Source of the DNA: Methanobacterium subterraneum
Lineage (GTDB): Archaea; Methanobacteriota; Methanobacteria; Methanobacteriales; Methanobacteriaceae
Reading direction: 5' to 3'
Length of the DNA stretch: 64,000 bases
Assembly (NCBI RefSeq): GCF_002813695.1
Contig: NZ_CP017768.1
Span: 868,001-932,000 of the forward strand
Part shown: in pieces, positions 1 to 12,199 of the stretch
Numbering within the stretch: the first letter of the stretch is position 1
How the letters are laid out: every line of letters begins with the position of its first letter
The notes under the pieces: model-generated
Told to the model about the DNA's origin: nothing
The model's input: the letters and a program-made list of their open reading frames with translations, nothing else
Databases searched by the model: none
Position numbers and translations under genes: made by a program

Positions 1-218
1 GAACTTTTTAAAGGAATTATTCGGATTCAATACCTGGTATTTCGAAAACCAGACAGTTGGGACTTCATTTTGAATGTTCAAGTTAAAACATATTGTTATC
101 ATCACATCACTATATTCCAACTAGCATTAATACAAAACCAACTAAAATTTAATCTGACATTAATAAAAGATTAACCTGAATAATTACGTGAAAAAATGAA
201 TAAAATGGGGTGATAATA

Positions 219-665
219 ATGAGACTTTGGAGTCTTCATCCTGGATATTTGGATAGTAAAGGTTTGGTGGCACTTTGGAGAGAGGGTTTACTGGCCCGTG
301 CTGTTTTAACAGGTAAGACTAAAGGTTATACCCATCATCCTCAGCTTAATCGCTTTAAGATACAGGATCATCCCCTTCTTTTTCTGGATACTTACCTAAA
401 CCATGTTTACAATGAAGCCTGTGCAAGGGGATATAATTTCAATCAGGAAAAAATTGGAGTAAATTGTACCACCAGGCAAATCCCAGTTACCAGTGGGCAA
501 CTATCCTATGAATTTCATCATCTCCAGGGGAAACTCCAGAAACGAGACCATGATACATACTTGGCAACAAAAAGGTTGATGGATAAAAAGGGATCAATCC
601 AAACAAACCCTGTTTTTAAAGTAATTCCTGGTGATATTGAACCCTGGGAAAAGGTAGAAAAGTAA
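219..665 (+). CDS. Pyrimidine dimer DNA glycosylase family protein
   Basis: The protein of about 148 residues opens MRLWSLHPGYLDSKGLVALW and continues with GKTKGYTHHPQLNRF, the hallmark N-terminus of the Pyr_excise family (related to T4 endonuclease V), which removes UV-induced pyrimidine dimers by glycosylase/AP-lyase action on DNA. The frame is open from a GTG at 210, but the ATG at 219 has a GGGGTGAT ribosome binding site at proper spacing and gives the family's usual N-terminus, so I start there. It appears monocistronic. Function rests on family resemblance; biochemical activity of archaeal members is less certain. Confidence 0.8.
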   Translation: MRLWSLHPGYLDSKGLVALWREGLLARAVLTGKTKGYTHHPQLNRFKIQDHPLLFLDTYLNHVYNEACARGYNFNQEKIGVNCTTRQIPVTSGQLSYEFHHLQGKLQKRDHDTYLATKRLMDKKGSIQTNPVFKVIPGDIEPWEKVEK

Positions 666-722
666 TATTAAGAGTGAAAAAGGTTAAAAAAGTAATATTG
701 AAACAGTTGAAAAGGTTAAAAA
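661..722. repeat. Imperfect 30-bp tandem duplication over a stop codon
   Basis: AGTAATATT begins at 661 and again at 691, and each copy ends in AAAGGTTAAAAA. The first copy contains the stop codon of the glycosylase gene, so the 3' end of that gene seems to have been duplicated in tandem and then diverged. Similar short duplications occur elsewhere in the window. Confidence 0.6.
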
Positions 723-884
723 GTGAAATGGAAACTTACTGAATGAACATTCATAGTCTTACCAATATGATTATTAACCTGAGAGGTGCATAATACTTAA
801 TAGATAATTGAATTTAGATCAAGGGAATTTCCATTAGATAGATACTAAGATTCGTTGAAAAATGGTATTAGTGTAGGTGGTTGA

Positions 885-1043
885 ATGAGCAGATACAAAT
901 GCAAAGTTTGTGGTTATATCTACGACACTGAATCTGGTGAGCCACGGAATAAGACAGCCCCTGGAACTGAATTTGAAGACTTACCTGATGACTGGTTCTG
1001 CCCTCACTGCGGAGCTAACAAACACCGTTTTGTAACTATATGA
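885..1043 (+). CDS. Rubredoxin (first of four tandem copies)
   Basis: This 52-residue protein contains [14 protein letters not shown] at the N-terminus and CPHCGA near the C-terminus, the two Cys-x2-Cys knuckles that bind one iron. Rubredoxins carry single electrons; in methanogens and anaerobes they feed reductases that remove oxygen, superoxide or peroxide, such as F420-dependent or flavodiiron systems. It is followed after 29 bp by a second rubredoxin and, further on, by ferritin, peroxiredoxin and superoxide dismutase, which supports an oxidative-stress role. GTGTAGGTGG just upstream is a plausible ribosome binding site. Confidence 0.9.
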   Translation: MSRYKCKVCGYIYDTESGEPRNKTAPGTEFEDLPDDWFCPHCGANKHRFVTI

Positions 1044-1072
1044 TAGTAAACACCAGGAATTGGGGGAATACT

Positions 1073-1231
1073 ATGAAAAGATACAAGTGTAAGGTCTGTA
1101 ATTATATCTACGATCCTGAAGTAGGAGAACCGAGAACCGGAACTCCTCCTGGAACAGCCTTTGAGGATCTGCCCGATGATTGGACCTGCCCTAAATGTGG
1201 TGCTGGTAAATTCCGCTTCATAGCAATTTAA
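1073..1231 (+). CDS. Rubredoxin (second tandem copy)
   Basis: A 52-residue rubredoxin, [14 protein letters not shown]... with CPKCGA as the second iron-binding knuckle, very close to the preceding copy across [11 protein letters not shown]. The reading frame extends up to an ATG at 1040 overlapping the stop of copy one, but the ATG at 1073 has GGGGG six bases upstream and gives the standard rubredoxin start. Copies one and two probably arose by local duplication and are cotranscribed. The partner reductase is not in this window. Confidence 0.9.
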   Translation: MKRYKCKVCNYIYDPEVGEPRTGTPPGTAFEDLPDDWTCPKCGAGKFRFIAI

Positions 1232-1307
1232 TCCAACAAGTGTTTATTTTTTTAATTATCCACTGATCCTCAACCCACAAACCCGTATTTAAGGAAAAGG
1301 TTAAACT

Positions 1308-1490
1308 ATGGAAAAATGAAAATGCAGACTCTGTGGTTACATATATGATCCTGAAAATGAAGACCCCAAAAGGAAAATATCCCCAGGAACACTATTGGAA
1401 GACTTACCTGAAAATTGGGTTTGTCCATCCTGTGGTGCAAAAAAAAGATATTCGTTAGGGTTGAATAAACAATCCAATGATCCTGGTTAA
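1308..1490 (+). pseudogene. Broken rubredoxin (third tandem copy, in-frame TGA)
   Basis: ATG at 1308 starts MEK, then TGA (1317-1319), then [25 protein letters not shown]: all four iron-binding cysteines survive. The stop sits where many rubredoxins have aromatic Tyr or Trp, so TGG to TGA is the simplest cause. No start codon lies between the TGA and the first cysteine. After CGAKK the frame runs into non-rubredoxin residues; deleting one A from the A7 run at 1440-1446 would instead end at a stop near the normal length, so there may be a second lesion. Alternative: sequencing error. TGA recoding is unlikely in Methanobacteriales. Confidence 0.7.
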
Positions 1491-1638
1491 AAAAATCCTG
1501 TATTAAACTAGATTTAAACCTTATAGCGGGTTTTAGATCCTTAAAAAATTCATTGCTAAAAATTTTCCATGGGCTTTTCAAAAAAAATGTAATTTCATGA
1601 ATTTATCATGAATAGTTAAACCAAAGAGGTGTAATAAA

Positions 1639-1800
1639 ATGCAAAAATACTTGTGTAAACCATGTGGATACATCTATAACCCTGAAGAAGGAGATGAAAT
1701 GTCAGGAATCGAGCCCGGAACTGCTTTTGAAGACTTGCCCGATGATTGGGTCTGTCCTATGTGCGGTGCGGATAAAGACATGTTCGAACCAGTTGATTAA
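1639..1800 (+). CDS. Rubredoxin (fourth tandem copy)
   Basis: A 53-residue protein starting [20 protein letters not shown], with the second knuckle [14 protein letters not shown], the canonical bacterial-like rubredoxin ending. Ribosome binding site GAGGTGTAATAAA precedes the ATG. It differs more from copies one and two than they do from each other, so it is probably an older paralogue. It sits 46 bp upstream of the ferritin gene, likely in the same transcript. Confidence 0.9.
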   Translation: MQKYLCKPCGYIYNPEEGDEMSGIEPGTAFEDLPDDWVCPMCGADKDMFEPVD

Positions 1801-1846
1801 TTACATATATTAATTAATTTTTTAAAAGAGAGGGATGTGAAAAGAT

Positions 1847-2359
1847 ATGTTAGATGAAAAGATGAAAGAGGCCCTGAATTATCAGTTGAACCGGGAACTC
1901 TACTCTGGTTATCTATATCTGGCCATGGGGGCCTATTTTGAGGATGAAGATCTGCCGGGCTTTGGTAACTGGATGAGGATCCAGGCCCAGGAGGAGTTAA
2001 GCCATGCCATGAAGTTCTACGATTACTTGGTGCAGAGGGGTAGCCGGGTATTGATGGCTGAGATTGAAGAACCTCAAAGTGAATGGGATTCCCCAGTGGC
2101 TGCCTTTGAACACGTTTACCAGCACGAGCAAATGGTCACCGGCCTGATTAACGGACTGGTGAACCTGGCCCTGGAACTCTCTGACCATGCCACCAACAAT
2201 TTCCTACAATGGTTTGTGGCTGAACAGGTTGAAGAGGAAGAATCCTCCAGCGGAGTCCTGCAAAAAGTTAAATTAGCCGGTAAATCTGGCAGCGGACTTT
2301 ACATGCTAGACCAGGAATTAGCTCAGAGGGTATTCCATCCCCCAACTGCTAATGAATAA
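1847..2359 (+). CDS. Ferritin (iron storage)
   Basis: A 170-residue four-helix ferritin of the prokaryotic FtnA type: E17 in [14 protein letters not shown], the [13 protein letters not shown] helix carrying E50 and H53 of the ferroxidase centre, and a later AEQVEEEE segment. Ferritins oxidise Fe(II) with oxygen or peroxide and store it as a mineral, which limits Fenton chemistry. Length matches the family. RBS GAGGGATGTGA lies before the ATG. Neighbouring rubredoxins, peroxiredoxin and SOD form a functional set for oxidant and iron management. Confidence 0.92.
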   Translation: MLDEKMKEALNYQLNRELYSGYLYLAMGAYFEDEDLPGFGNWMRIQAQEELSHAMKFYDYLVQRGSRVLMAEIEEPQSEWDSPVAAFEHVYQHEQMVTGLINGLVNLALELSDHATNNFLQWFVAEQVEEEESSSGVLQKVKLAGKSGSGLYMLDQELAQRVFHPPTANE

Positions 2360-2520
2360 TTTAAGTTATTTTTTATTTTCTTACATTTTTGGGATTTTCA
2401 GGATATATTGTCAATTTCCTCCTAAATTCACATTTAGTGTTTTGGAGAGTTAAATAATAAATAATAAATAAAAAATTGGATAAAAATAAGACTGTATAAT
2501 TTACTTTATGGGGGTAAACT

Positions 2521-3207
2521 ATGGGAGAAAAAGTTTACGAACTAAGAAAAATTAAGAAAAAAGGGAAAGGAATGCCACTTATTGGGGATAAATTCCCTAA
2601 AATGGAAGTTCAAACCACCCACGGAATGATGAAACTGCCCAAAGCATTTAAGGGGAAATGGTTCATACTCTTCAGTCATCCTGGAGATTTCACACCAGTG
2701 TGTACCACTGAATTCGTCTCTTTCCAGCTCCGCTACGATCTATTCCGGGACTTGAACTGCGAACTCATTGGACTTTCCGTGGACCAGGTTTTCTCACACC
2801 TGAAATGGGTTCAGTGGATTGCTGAAAACTTCGATGTGGACATTGAATTCCCTATAATCGCTGACACCGGTAAAGTGGCAGATACTCTGGGATTAATCCA
2901 CCCTAACAAGGGCACTAACACGGTAAGAGCGGTGTTCATCGTTGATCCAGAGGGAATCATTCGGGCTATGCTCTACTATCCTCAGGAATTGGGAAGGAAC
3001 ATGGATGAGATTCTTAGAATGGTGGAAGCATTCCAAACTGCTGAAGAGAAGGGTGTGGCCATACCTGCCAACTGGCCCTGCAATGAAATCATTGGCAAAG
3101 GATTGATCATTCCCCCAGCAGCCGACATTGAAACTGCACTTAAACGTCCAGGAGAATATAAATGTTTCGACTGGTGGTTGTGCTACCGTAACTACTACAA
3201 ATGGTAA
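2521..3207 (+). CDS. Peroxiredoxin (archaeal Prx6-like)
   Basis: Reduces hydrogen peroxide and alkyl hydroperoxides. [13 protein letters not shown] contains the peroxidatic cysteine (residue 61 from the first ATG) and the C-terminal CFDWWLC supplies the two spaced cysteines typical of archaeal Prx6-like enzymes. [16 protein letters not shown] and [15 protein letters not shown] are family hallmarks. From the first ATG it has a basic 17-residue extension; a second ATG at 2572, preceded by AAAGGGAAAGG, would give the usual start [10 protein letters not shown] keep the first because GGGGGT is well spaced from it, but the shorter form is quite possible. Confidence 0.92.
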   Translation: MGEKVYELRKIKKKGKGMPLIGDKFPKMEVQTTHGMMKLPKAFKGKWFILFSHPGDFTPVCTTEFVSFQLRYDLFRDLNCELIGLSVDQVFSHLKWVQWIAENFDVDIEFPIIADTGKVADTLGLIHPNKGTNTVRAVFIVDPEGIIRAMLYYPQELGRNMDEILRMVEAFQTAEEKGVAIPANWPCNEIIGKGLIIPPAADIETALKRPGEYKCFDWWLCYRNYYKW

Positions 3208-3251
3208 GTAGAAGAGGTTTCGGACATAAATAGATTTAAAGGTGATATAAA

Positions 3252-3953
3252 ATGGCAAAAAAGAAATATGAACTTCCCTCACTTCCTTATGGATATGGCG
3301 ATCTGGCTCCCCACATATCAGAGGAACAACTCCAGATACACCATGACAAACATCACCAGGCATATGTGGATGGTGCTAACGCAATTTTAGCCAAATTTGA
3401 CAGCCGTCCTGGTCTGGAATTTGATGTAAAAGCAGTGGCCAAGGAACTCTCCTTCAATGTGGGTGGATTCGTACTGCACAAACTATTCTGGGAAAACATG
3501 GCACCAGCTCCTAAAGGAGGTGGGGAACCCATTGGAACCATTGCCAAATACATTGAGAAAGACTTTGGATCCTTTGAAAGGTTTAAACAGGAATTTTCCC
3601 AGGCAGCCATTAGCACCGAAGGATCAGGATGGGCCGCCCTGACCATATGCCGGGCCACTGACCGGTTGTTTATCACCCAGATTGAAAAACATAACGTGAA
3701 TGTGATTCCCCACTTCCGTATCCTGATGGTTCTAGATGTATGGGAACACGCCTACTACCTGGACTACAATAATGTCCGACCAGATTATGTGGAGGCATTC
3801 TGGAACATTGTAAACTGGGAAGAAGTGAATCGACGTATTGAGGTTGAACTCCTGGCCAGTGGATTGAACCTGGTGGACAACCGCCGCATACTGGACATGA
3901 AACTGGAAGAGTTCCAGGATAATTTCGATGATTGGCTGGAATCTATGAAGTAG
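3252..3953 (+). CDS. sodB: Superoxide dismutase (Fe/Mn type)
   Basis: Converts superoxide to oxygen and peroxide, the substrate of the peroxiredoxin just upstream (44-bp gap). Metal ligands are recognisable: H30 in [14 protein letters not shown]76 in [10 protein letters not shown], and the Asp and His of [12 protein letters not shown]. The 233-residue length is slightly longer than the family norm because of an extended C-terminus. AGGTGATATAAA before the ATG is a strong ribosome binding site. Archaeal methanogen enzymes of this family usually carry iron, but metal choice cannot be read with confidence here. Confidence 0.93.
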   Translation: MAKKKYELPSLPYGYGDLAPHISEEQLQIHHDKHHQAYVDGANAILAKFDSRPGLEFDVKAVAKELSFNVGGFVLHKLFWENMAPAPKGGGEPIGTIAKYIEKDFGSFERFKQEFSQAAISTEGSGWAALTICRATDRLFITQIEKHNVNVIPHFRILMVLDVWEHAYYLDYNNVRPDYVEAFWNIVNWEEVNRRIEVELLASGLNLVDNRRILDMKLEEFQDNFDDWLESMK

Positions 3954-4433
3954 AGCCTAATCATCCCTTTTTTATTTTTATTGGCTATATTATTTTGAAT
4001 CAACTTTTCTTCAAATCATTTACTCTTTAATACAAGGATAGTTTTTTAATAAAATTAAAAATTAGGATAATTTAGCTTATCTATTCACAATTAGCGCGAA
4101 TTATAATATCTATTTAAAAATTAGGACGAATTATATTAACTCTTTGAATATATATTTAAATTTAAGATGTTTTGAATTCGAGATGCGTTTTATGTTCAAT
4201 ATTTTACCATGAACACATTTCCTTGTTCACCACAGACAAACTCGCAATAGATAAATACCATTTCTATTATAATGGTTTATATAATATGGATTGTCCAGTT
4301 GATGTTAATTTAGAATTATGTTTTAATGATAGTCAATTATAATTAACACTTAAATTTTATTGACTCTAAACTAGAATGATGCCAAAAGAAATTATTCACA
4401 TTCTATCCATTTATTTTCTATCGAGGTGTATAG
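3954..4433. other. 480-bp AT-rich intergenic region
   Basis: No credible gene. The first 20 bases after the SOD stop include CCCTTTTTTATTTTTATTG, a T-rich stretch that could terminate transcription. The rest is low-complexity AT-rich DNA that must contain the promoter of the downstream ligase gene; several TTTATATAA-like boxes (for example around 4278) are candidates, none decisive. Confidence 0.5.
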
Positions 4434-5735
<1,302 letters not shown>

Positions 5736-5801
5736 TTGGTTATTCAGATTCAATAAGTTAAGTTGGATTGAAAATGGATTATAAATAAGGGGATGAGTAA
5801 T

Positions 5802-6233
5802 ATGAAGTTAAAACAAATATCTGTATTTCTTGAAAACAGGAAAGGAAGACTTTGGAAGGCAATGAATGTGCTTTCAAATGCAGGGGTTAATATTAGGGCT
5901 CTTTCAATAGCTGACACATCTGAATTTGGCATACTCCGTATGATAGTTCCTGATCCAGATGTGGCAAAGGAGATACTGGAGAAGAACAACTTCGTGGTAA
6001 AGGTTAACGATGTCATTGCCGTGGAAGTTATGGATCAGCCCGGAGGGTTGGATGTACTCCTAGGTGTTCTAAACAAGGCCGATATCAATGTGGAGTACCT
6101 CTACGCCTTTGTGGAGAAAAAAACCGACAAAGCAATTGTGGTGATTCGCACTGAAGACTTGGATGCGGGTATTAAAACATTGGAAAAAGGCGGGATTAGT
6201 ATATTAAAGGCAGATGATGTTAACCTCCTTTAG
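5802..6233 (+). CDS. Tandem ACT-domain protein
   Basis: About 143 residues made of two ACT domains: [20 protein letters not shown] starts the first, and [20 protein letters not shown] the second. ACT domains bind amino acids and regulate metabolism. The gene follows the aryl-CoA ligase, so it may sense aromatic amino acids or aryl acids and control that route (inference). An upstream ATG at 5793 adds MSN, but there AAGGGG abuts the start; at 5802 GGGGATGA is properly spaced, so I chose 5802. Confidence 0.88.
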   Translation: MKLKQISVFLENRKGRLWKAMNVLSNAGVNIRALSIADTSEFGILRMIVPDPDVAKEILEKNNFVVKVNDVIAVEVMDQPGGLDVLLGVLNKADINVEYLYAFVEKKTDKAIVVIRTEDLDAGIKTLEKGGISILKADDVNLL

Positions 6234-6276
6234 GAAGTTAACAACTAACACCTTTTTTTTGTTGAATTTATTAGTT

Positions 6277-6897
6277 TTATTTACTCTTTTCAAATATTGC
6301 AAGATAATGGGATTTACATCCAACTTCAAGGTCTTCCCCTACTTCATTATCCAGTTGAACCATTTCAAACCCGTGCTCAATGAACATTTTTTCCAAATCA
6401 TCCGGAGCAATTTTGAATTTAAAAGGAGGACCGTATCCAGTGTCCATTTTTTTATAATCCATAACTGCTATTTTTCCATCGGGCTTGATAACTCTTTTAA
6501 GTTCGGTGATAGCTTCATCAGTATTTTTTCGGGCTATAAATCCATGAAAAACATTGATCAAAAGACAAATGTCTACTGTATCATCTCCAAGGACTATAAA
6601 TCCCGCTATATCTGATTGAACTGGAATTACGTTAGTTATTCCCTTTTCTTTTATATCTTTTTTTAGATCTGTTATGGATGGTTCATAGATATCAAGAGCA
6701 TAGATTGTTGCTTCATCATCCATAATCTCATGAGCTTCCATGGCAACATGACCATCACCACAACCTGCATCCATAAATACTTCATTTCCATCAAGATCTA
6801 ATCTTGAGATTATATCTCTGGCATCAATAAAAGATTCACTTGATCTTCCCTGGATTCGGTGACCATTAGATGGGTATAAACCGGTATTGTTTGACAT
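6277..6897 (-). CDS. Class I SAM-dependent methyltransferase
   Basis: Rossmann-fold methyltransferase: motif I FMDAGCGDGHVAMEA near residues 41-55, acidic motif II ALDIYEP, and VDICLLINVFHGF as motif IV. Related to UbiE/ArsM-like small methyltransferases; substrate unknown. No N-terminal leader or membrane segment. It is transcribed toward the convergent ACT gene. The ribosome binding site is weak (GAGAGATAG). Anything more specific than methyltransferase would be a guess. Confidence 0.85.
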   Translation of the reverse strand: MSNNTGLYPSNGHRIQGRSSESFIDARDIISRLDLDGNEVFMDAGCGDGHVAMEAHEIMDDEATIYALDIYEPSITDLKKDIKEKGITNVIPVQSDIAGFIVLGDDTVDICLLINVFHGFIARKNTDEAITELKRVIKPDGKIAVMDYKKMDTGYGPPFKFKIAPDDLEKMFIEHGFEMVQLDNEVGEDLEVGCKSHYLAIFEKSK

Positions 6898-6952
6898 TTC
6901 TATCTCTCTATTAAAGATTTTAATTCTGATAAATAATCGAAATATATAATGT

Positions 6953-6999
6953 AGAAAAAATGGGTTAATGTGGGAGGAAACTCATTTACTCCCCATTTA
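6953..6999 (-). terminator. Hairpin terminator between 7077 gene and methyltransferase
   Basis: On the minus strand AAATGGGGAG ... CCCATTTTTT forms a stem (also GGGAG/CTCCC) followed by a T run, consistent with termination of the upstream zinc-ribbon gene transcript. Confidence 0.45.
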
Positions 7000-7076
7000 A
7001 TCCATGAAAAAATACATGTTGTAGTTTTTTTTTAAGATCAAAATCCAATCTGAAAAAATAATTGAATTAAAAAATA

Positions 7077-7799
7077 TCATATCATTTCTAGGTATTTGTT
7101 TTTGATCCGGTCGAATTCTTCCTGAGTGATGGCCCCAATATCCAGTAGTTCTTTGGCCTTTTTAATTTTCAGCACCGGGTCTTCATCTAGTGATACTTCT
7201 TCATCACTAATTTGGGCAGAAGTCCGTTCTTCATTTGTGACTTCACTAGGGGTTGATTTTTCAATGGTTTGAACTTCATCATTAGTTTCCTTTCCAGCGG
7301 ATTTAACCTCATCTGATTCAAACTTCTCAGGAACCTTAATTTCAGGTATATTTCCTTCAGATGTTTTCTCTTCAGGGGTTTCCACGATGGTTGCTGCTTG
7401 TTCATCAGCAGTATCCTGGGTTGGGGGAATAACTGTTCCATTCTGAGTTATTGGAGTTTCATCTTCAAATTTATGACCACAGATGATGCAGAACTTGGCA
7501 TCCAGTTTATTGTTCTGATTACAGGAAGGACACAATTTATAATCCTGGGCAGGAGTGGTTGTAGGTGTAGTTACTGTTTCCACTGGAGGGGTGGTTTTAG
7601 TTTCTGTAACCTGAGTACTTTGGATGGTCAGAGGTGCTCCGCATCCCACACAGAATTTGGCTGTGGGAGGGTTGGGAGTCTGACATTGTGGGCATTTATT
7701 CGTTGACACGTCAGTAGGGGGTGTTTTATTCGCTTTAGAAAATGTTTCACCCCGTTTTTTTGCTTCTAACCTTTTTCTTATCTCTTCACTGGAAACCAT
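7077..7799 (-). CDS. Double zinc-ribbon protein with SHOCT C-terminus
   Basis: Architecture: basic N-terminal helix, zinc ribbon one (CPQCQTPNPPTAKFCVGCG), Thr/Pro-rich linker, zinc ribbon two (CPSCNQNNKLDAKFCIICG), a long acidic low-complexity middle, and a C-terminal SHOCT helix pair (KAKELLDIGAITQEEFDRIK). SHOCT is a short oligomerisation motif often found at protein ends. Function unknown; probably a cytoplasmic protein-protein adaptor. The ATG at 7799 has GAGGTG five bases upstream; the frame's GTG at 7805 does not. The acidic tract is low-complexity and may be disordered. Confidence 0.8.
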   Translation of the reverse strand: MVSSEEIRKRLEAKKRGETFSKANKTPPTDVSTNKCPQCQTPNPPTAKFCVGCGAPLTIQSTQVTETKTTPPVETVTTPTTTPAQDYKLCPSCNQNNKLDAKFCIICGHKFEDETPITQNGTVIPPTQDTADEQAATIVETPEEKTSEGNIPEIKVPEKFESDEVKSAGKETNDEVQTIEKSTPSEVTNEERTSAQISDEEVSLDEDPVLKIKKAKELLDIGAITQEEFDRIKNKYLEMI

Positions 7800-7963
7800 A
7801 AACACACCTCTATTATTTTTTTATATCATTTCTTCATTAATTTGTATATTTGCGGCAAATTTACTTTATGAAAATGTGGTTAAATTTGTTAAAAATATCC
7901 CTGGATAGTTAAATTTGTTAAGAATTTTCATATATTATACTCTGGTTAATATGTGTGTACAGA

Positions 7964-8725
7964 TTAATGGATTTTATGGTTGTTAATTTTCCACATTTGA
8001 TTCAAAGTTCCATGGGCACCGTTTTCTATTGCTTTTTTAGTGAAATAGGAAGCTTTGGACAGGGATTCATCCAGTTTTTTCCCTCGGGATAAGTATGCAG
8101 TAACAGCTGCCGAGTATGTGCATCCTGATCCATGGGTATTGCTGCTTTCGAGGATTTCACCACCAATAAAATGTATGGATCTCTTATAAAAGATATCTCT
8201 CCCCTTTAGATGTCCCCCGGTAACCACAGTGGGGCATATTTTTCCCAGGGTGCAGGCTGCTTCACAGGCATCTTCTTCATTTTTTATTTCCAACCCAGTT
8301 AATGCCTCTGCTTCCTGGATGTTGGGGGTAGTTAGCATTGCCCGGGGTAGAAGATATTTTTTTATGGATTCTGCCACTTTATCCCTGGATAAACTCCCTC
8401 CTGAACCAGCAACCAGCACCGGGTCCACCACCAGTTTCAACCGGTGTTCAGATACTTTTCTGGCCACCATCTCCACCATTTCCCCGGAATATAGCATACC
8501 CGTCTTAGCGTACTCTATATTCTCCTGAGCCAGTATGAGATCGATTTGTTCAGATACAAAATCAGGGTTAATGGATTCTACACCGACGACTTGTTTCACA
8601 TTCTGGGCAGTGAGTGCAGTGATCACTGCTGTGGGGTACACTCCCAGTGCCTGGAATGTTTTAACATCAGCCAGGATTCCTGCTCCACCAGATGGATCGA
8701 ATCCGGCAATGGACATGGCTATCAT
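7964..8725 (-). CDS. thiD: Hydroxymethylpyrimidine (phosphate) kinase
   Basis: ThiD phosphorylates HMP and HMP-P for thiamine synthesis. Family features: [20 protein letters not shown] at the N-terminus, [13 protein letters not shown] in the middle, [13 protein letters not shown], and the anion-hole motif [17 protein letters not shown]. At 253 residues it lacks the C-terminal ThiN domain found in many archaeal ThiD-ThiN fusions. Its ATG overlaps the stop of cofC (ATGA), with GGTGGAGAGG upstream, so the two are translationally coupled. Confidence 0.92.
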   Translation of the reverse strand: MIAMSIAGFDPSGGAGILADVKTFQALGVYPTAVITALTAQNVKQVVGVESINPDFVSEQIDLILAQENIEYAKTGMLYSGEMVEMVARKVSEHRLKLVVDPVLVAGSGGSLSRDKVAESIKKYLLPRAMLTTPNIQEAEALTGLEIKNEEDACEAACTLGKICPTVVTGGHLKGRDIFYKRSIHFIGGEILESSNTHGSGCTYSAAVTAYLSRGKKLDESLSKASYFTKKAIENGAHGTLNQMWKINNHKIH

Positions 8726-9390
8726 TTCCTCTCCACCCTTAAACGCTCGGTGCCATGGTTGGATTGTACTACCAAGCCGATTCTTTTCAGAAACTTACGG
8801 GTTTCGGTTCCGAAACCATGGATCATTATTTCTCCCAGGTCTTCAGCAGTGTTCACATCCAGAGAAAGGTAGAATGAATCATAGATATACCAAGGCACCC
8901 CCAAGTTTTCTGCCTCTTTCAGGTGTTCGAAGAAGCTCCAATCACCGAATTTCATGCTGATTCCTTTGGTAGGGCAGAGAATTGCATTGGTTCCACCACC
9001 CTTGGCCGGGGCTATGACCACTGGCCATTTACTGGATAATTCCACCATTTCCTGCACCTGGTCCTGATGGATGAGGGGAACATCTGAAGGCACAATGAGC
9101 ACCTGACTGGCGTAATCTGAACACCACTCCACTGCCTGGGTTAATGCTCCGTTAAGATCGGTTTGGCCCTCTTCAGAAAGACAGTTAACATTTAAATCTT
9201 TAACAAAATTAAGTACATCCCTATCTGAACTTATAACCACCACCTGATCCACACTACTACTTATGGCACTTATAACATCATTTAACATGGCTTTAAGAAG
9301 GTTCTCCCTTTCTAAGGGTGAAAGGGTAGGTGATAATCTGGTTTTAGCCTGAGAAAACCTGGAAACAGGGATTATTGCATATGTTTTCAT
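8722..9390 (-). CDS. cofC: 2-phospho-L-lactate guanylyltransferase (F420 synthesis)
   Basis: CofC activates 2-phospho-L-lactate with GTP, giving the precursor joined to Fo by CofD in coenzyme F420 synthesis, the hydride carrier of methanogenesis. Motifs: [20 protein letters not shown] for nucleotide binding, [16 protein letters not shown] with the metal-binding Asp, and [13 protein letters not shown]. The frame extends to a TTG at 9399, but the ATG at 9390 gives the standard start. No Shine-Dalgarno is evident, so it may be leaderless or coupled to the micro-ORF just upstream. cofC and thiD together form a cofactor operon. Confidence 0.93.
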   Translation of the reverse strand: MKTYAIIPVSRFSQAKTRLSPTLSPLERENLLKAMLNDVISAISSSVDQVVVISSDRDVLNFVKDLNVNCLSEEGQTDLNGALTQAVEWCSDYASQVLIVPSDVPLIHQDQVQEMVELSSKWPVVIAPAKGGGTNAILCPTKGISMKFGDWSFFEHLKEAENLGVPWYIYDSFYLSLDVNTAEDLGEIMIHGFGTETRKFLKRIGLVVQSNHGTERLRVERK

Positions 9391-9395
9391 GTTAA

Positions 9396-9464
9396 TCAAT
9401 TTTTGTTTAAGGTAGCCCTAGTCAGGGCCTTAAAGACATCTCTGATAGACTGCCATACGCCCAT
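9396..9464 (-). CDS. Possible 22-residue leader ORF upstream of cofC
   Basis: ATG at 9464 encodes an amphipathic basic peptide, [20 protein letters not shown] followed by KN, ending six bases before the cofC start. AGTGATTAAA upstream is a partial ribosome binding site, and cofC itself lacks one, so coupling is conceivable. Codon use is reasonable and the frame is open well upstream. It could be a real small protein, a leader peptide, or chance. Confidence 0.3.
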   Translation of the reverse strand: MGVWQSIRDVFKALTRATLNKN

Positions 9465-9542
9465 TTTAATCACTAATCCTAGTAATTCAAAGCCATTAAA
9501 GTAATTAATCCTAAAGTGGTTAACTTCTAAATATTATTCATC

Positions 9543-10232
9543 CTATATTCCCAGATTGTTCTTGAACCATTGCCGAAGATCACTGATCCAGGTGATGGCA
9601 CTGTTACTGGACTCCACAGTGAACGAAATATTCTGGATTCCCTCAGATGAAAGGTTGAATCTGCTCATCACATTCTTTTTAGCAGTGTCCAGTTTTTCCT
9701 GTAACTGGTAATACTTTATTTTCTGATTTTGCACCACTGCCATTGCTTCACCACTGTAAACATCTACGTTGCCTTTACTTACAATAATCCATATCTGGAG
9801 TTGGGATTGGGTGGCATTCTGCAGATCTGATGGGTTTGAACTATCGATGATCTGTTTAACCTGGCTGGATGCCGTGCCTGAGGGGATAAGTGTGTCCCCT
9901 GTAACTGCTTTTTGGTCCGGTTCTATGCAGTAGGCCTGTACTGTGTCATTATTATTGGGGCTGATCTTCTTATCATTTATGATAACCAGATCCTGGGATT
10001 CCTTACTTTTGAGAATGGTTCCCTTATCCACCATCAATGGTTTGCTTCCATTATTAGTAATGGTCACATTATGGGGTATGGTTCCAGCAATGGTTTTTTG
10101 AGTTATTTCAACCTGTTTACTGTCATAGGCCTGTTCCAGTGTGATTCCTCCACCAGAAAGGAAGCTCATGACTCCGCAGCCCACTGCAAAGACCACTACT
10201 ACCATTATCAGTGATACTAACCGTAAGTTCAT
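9543..10232 (-). CDS. Membrane-anchored or lipoprotein-like protein, unknown function
   Basis: The N-terminus has a hydrophobic segment (residues 4-25, [20 protein letters not shown]) with AVGC resembling a lipobox; the remaining 200 residues are polar and extracellular. The middle reads as a beta-rich domain, with [18 protein letters not shown] around residue 95. I do not recognise a named family. GGGGATC before the ATG supports the start. It lies between proS and cofC on the same strand but gaps of about 100-150 bp suggest its own transcript. Confidence 0.7.
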   Translation of the reverse strand: MNLRLVSLIMVVVVFAVGCGVMSFLSGGGITLEQAYDSKQVEITQKTIAGTIPHNVTITNNGSKPLMVDKGTILKSKESQDLVIINDKKISPNNNDTVQAYCIEPDQKAVTGDTLIPSGTASSQVKQIIDSSNPSDLQNATQSQLQIWIIVSKGNVDVYSGEAMAVVQNQKIKYYQLQEKLDTAKKNVMSRFNLSSEGIQNISFTVESSNSAITWISDLRQWFKNNLGI

Positions 10233-10333
10233 ATCTGATCCCCTTTAACATACCAATAAACTATGTTAAATTAATATTTTTTTCATTTTAACCAGTTTCA
10301 GTTGAAATAATTACAATTATAATGATAACCCTA

Positions 10334-11740
<1,407 letters not shown>

Positions 11741-12199
11741 TTCTTCACCATGATTTTAATGGATAATTTGATTGAAAACCCAATATAGATAATTGGATTT
11801 CTTAAACTAATACTTCTTATTTATATTATATAAAAGAGAGACTTCTTATTTCTTTCTTATTCCTAATTTGTATCTTAATGATATCTTTATTCTTCGTTAA
11901 TCTGTATTAAATTTACAAAAGAATTTAATTAAGGTTATGGTTATGGTTTATATTGGGTAATGATAAATGTTTTGAATCATAGGGATAATGGTTGAAACTT
12001 AACATATTAACAAATACCATCGAGACTGTTCTTTAGTATTCAGCACATTATCATGTGCCCCCCTATTTTCTTTATCTCCCTTATCTTAAGATTGGGATAA
12101 AATCAAAAATTATTTTATCTGTTAGCCTAAAGATCATTATAGAATTTGATTTATTTAACAAACAATGCTAGGCGTACTTATTAAAAAAAGGAGATATAC
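11741..12199. other. Divergent intergenic region with small hairpins
   Basis: 459 bp between the divergent proS and egsA genes. No gene is supported. A perfect hairpin GCACAT-TATC-ATGTGC lies at 12043-12058 followed by C/T-rich DNA, and TTTATC/GATAAA inverted arms flank CCC/GGG at about 12070-12101. A TATA-like box TTTATTTAA near 12150 would place the egsA start point about 20 bp before its ATG. Confidence 0.45.

Noticed and set aside
1317..1319. TGA read as selenocysteine in the third rubredoxin
   Set aside because: Position is not a Cys site, and Methanobacteriales are not known to use selenocysteine; nonsense mutation or error is simpler.
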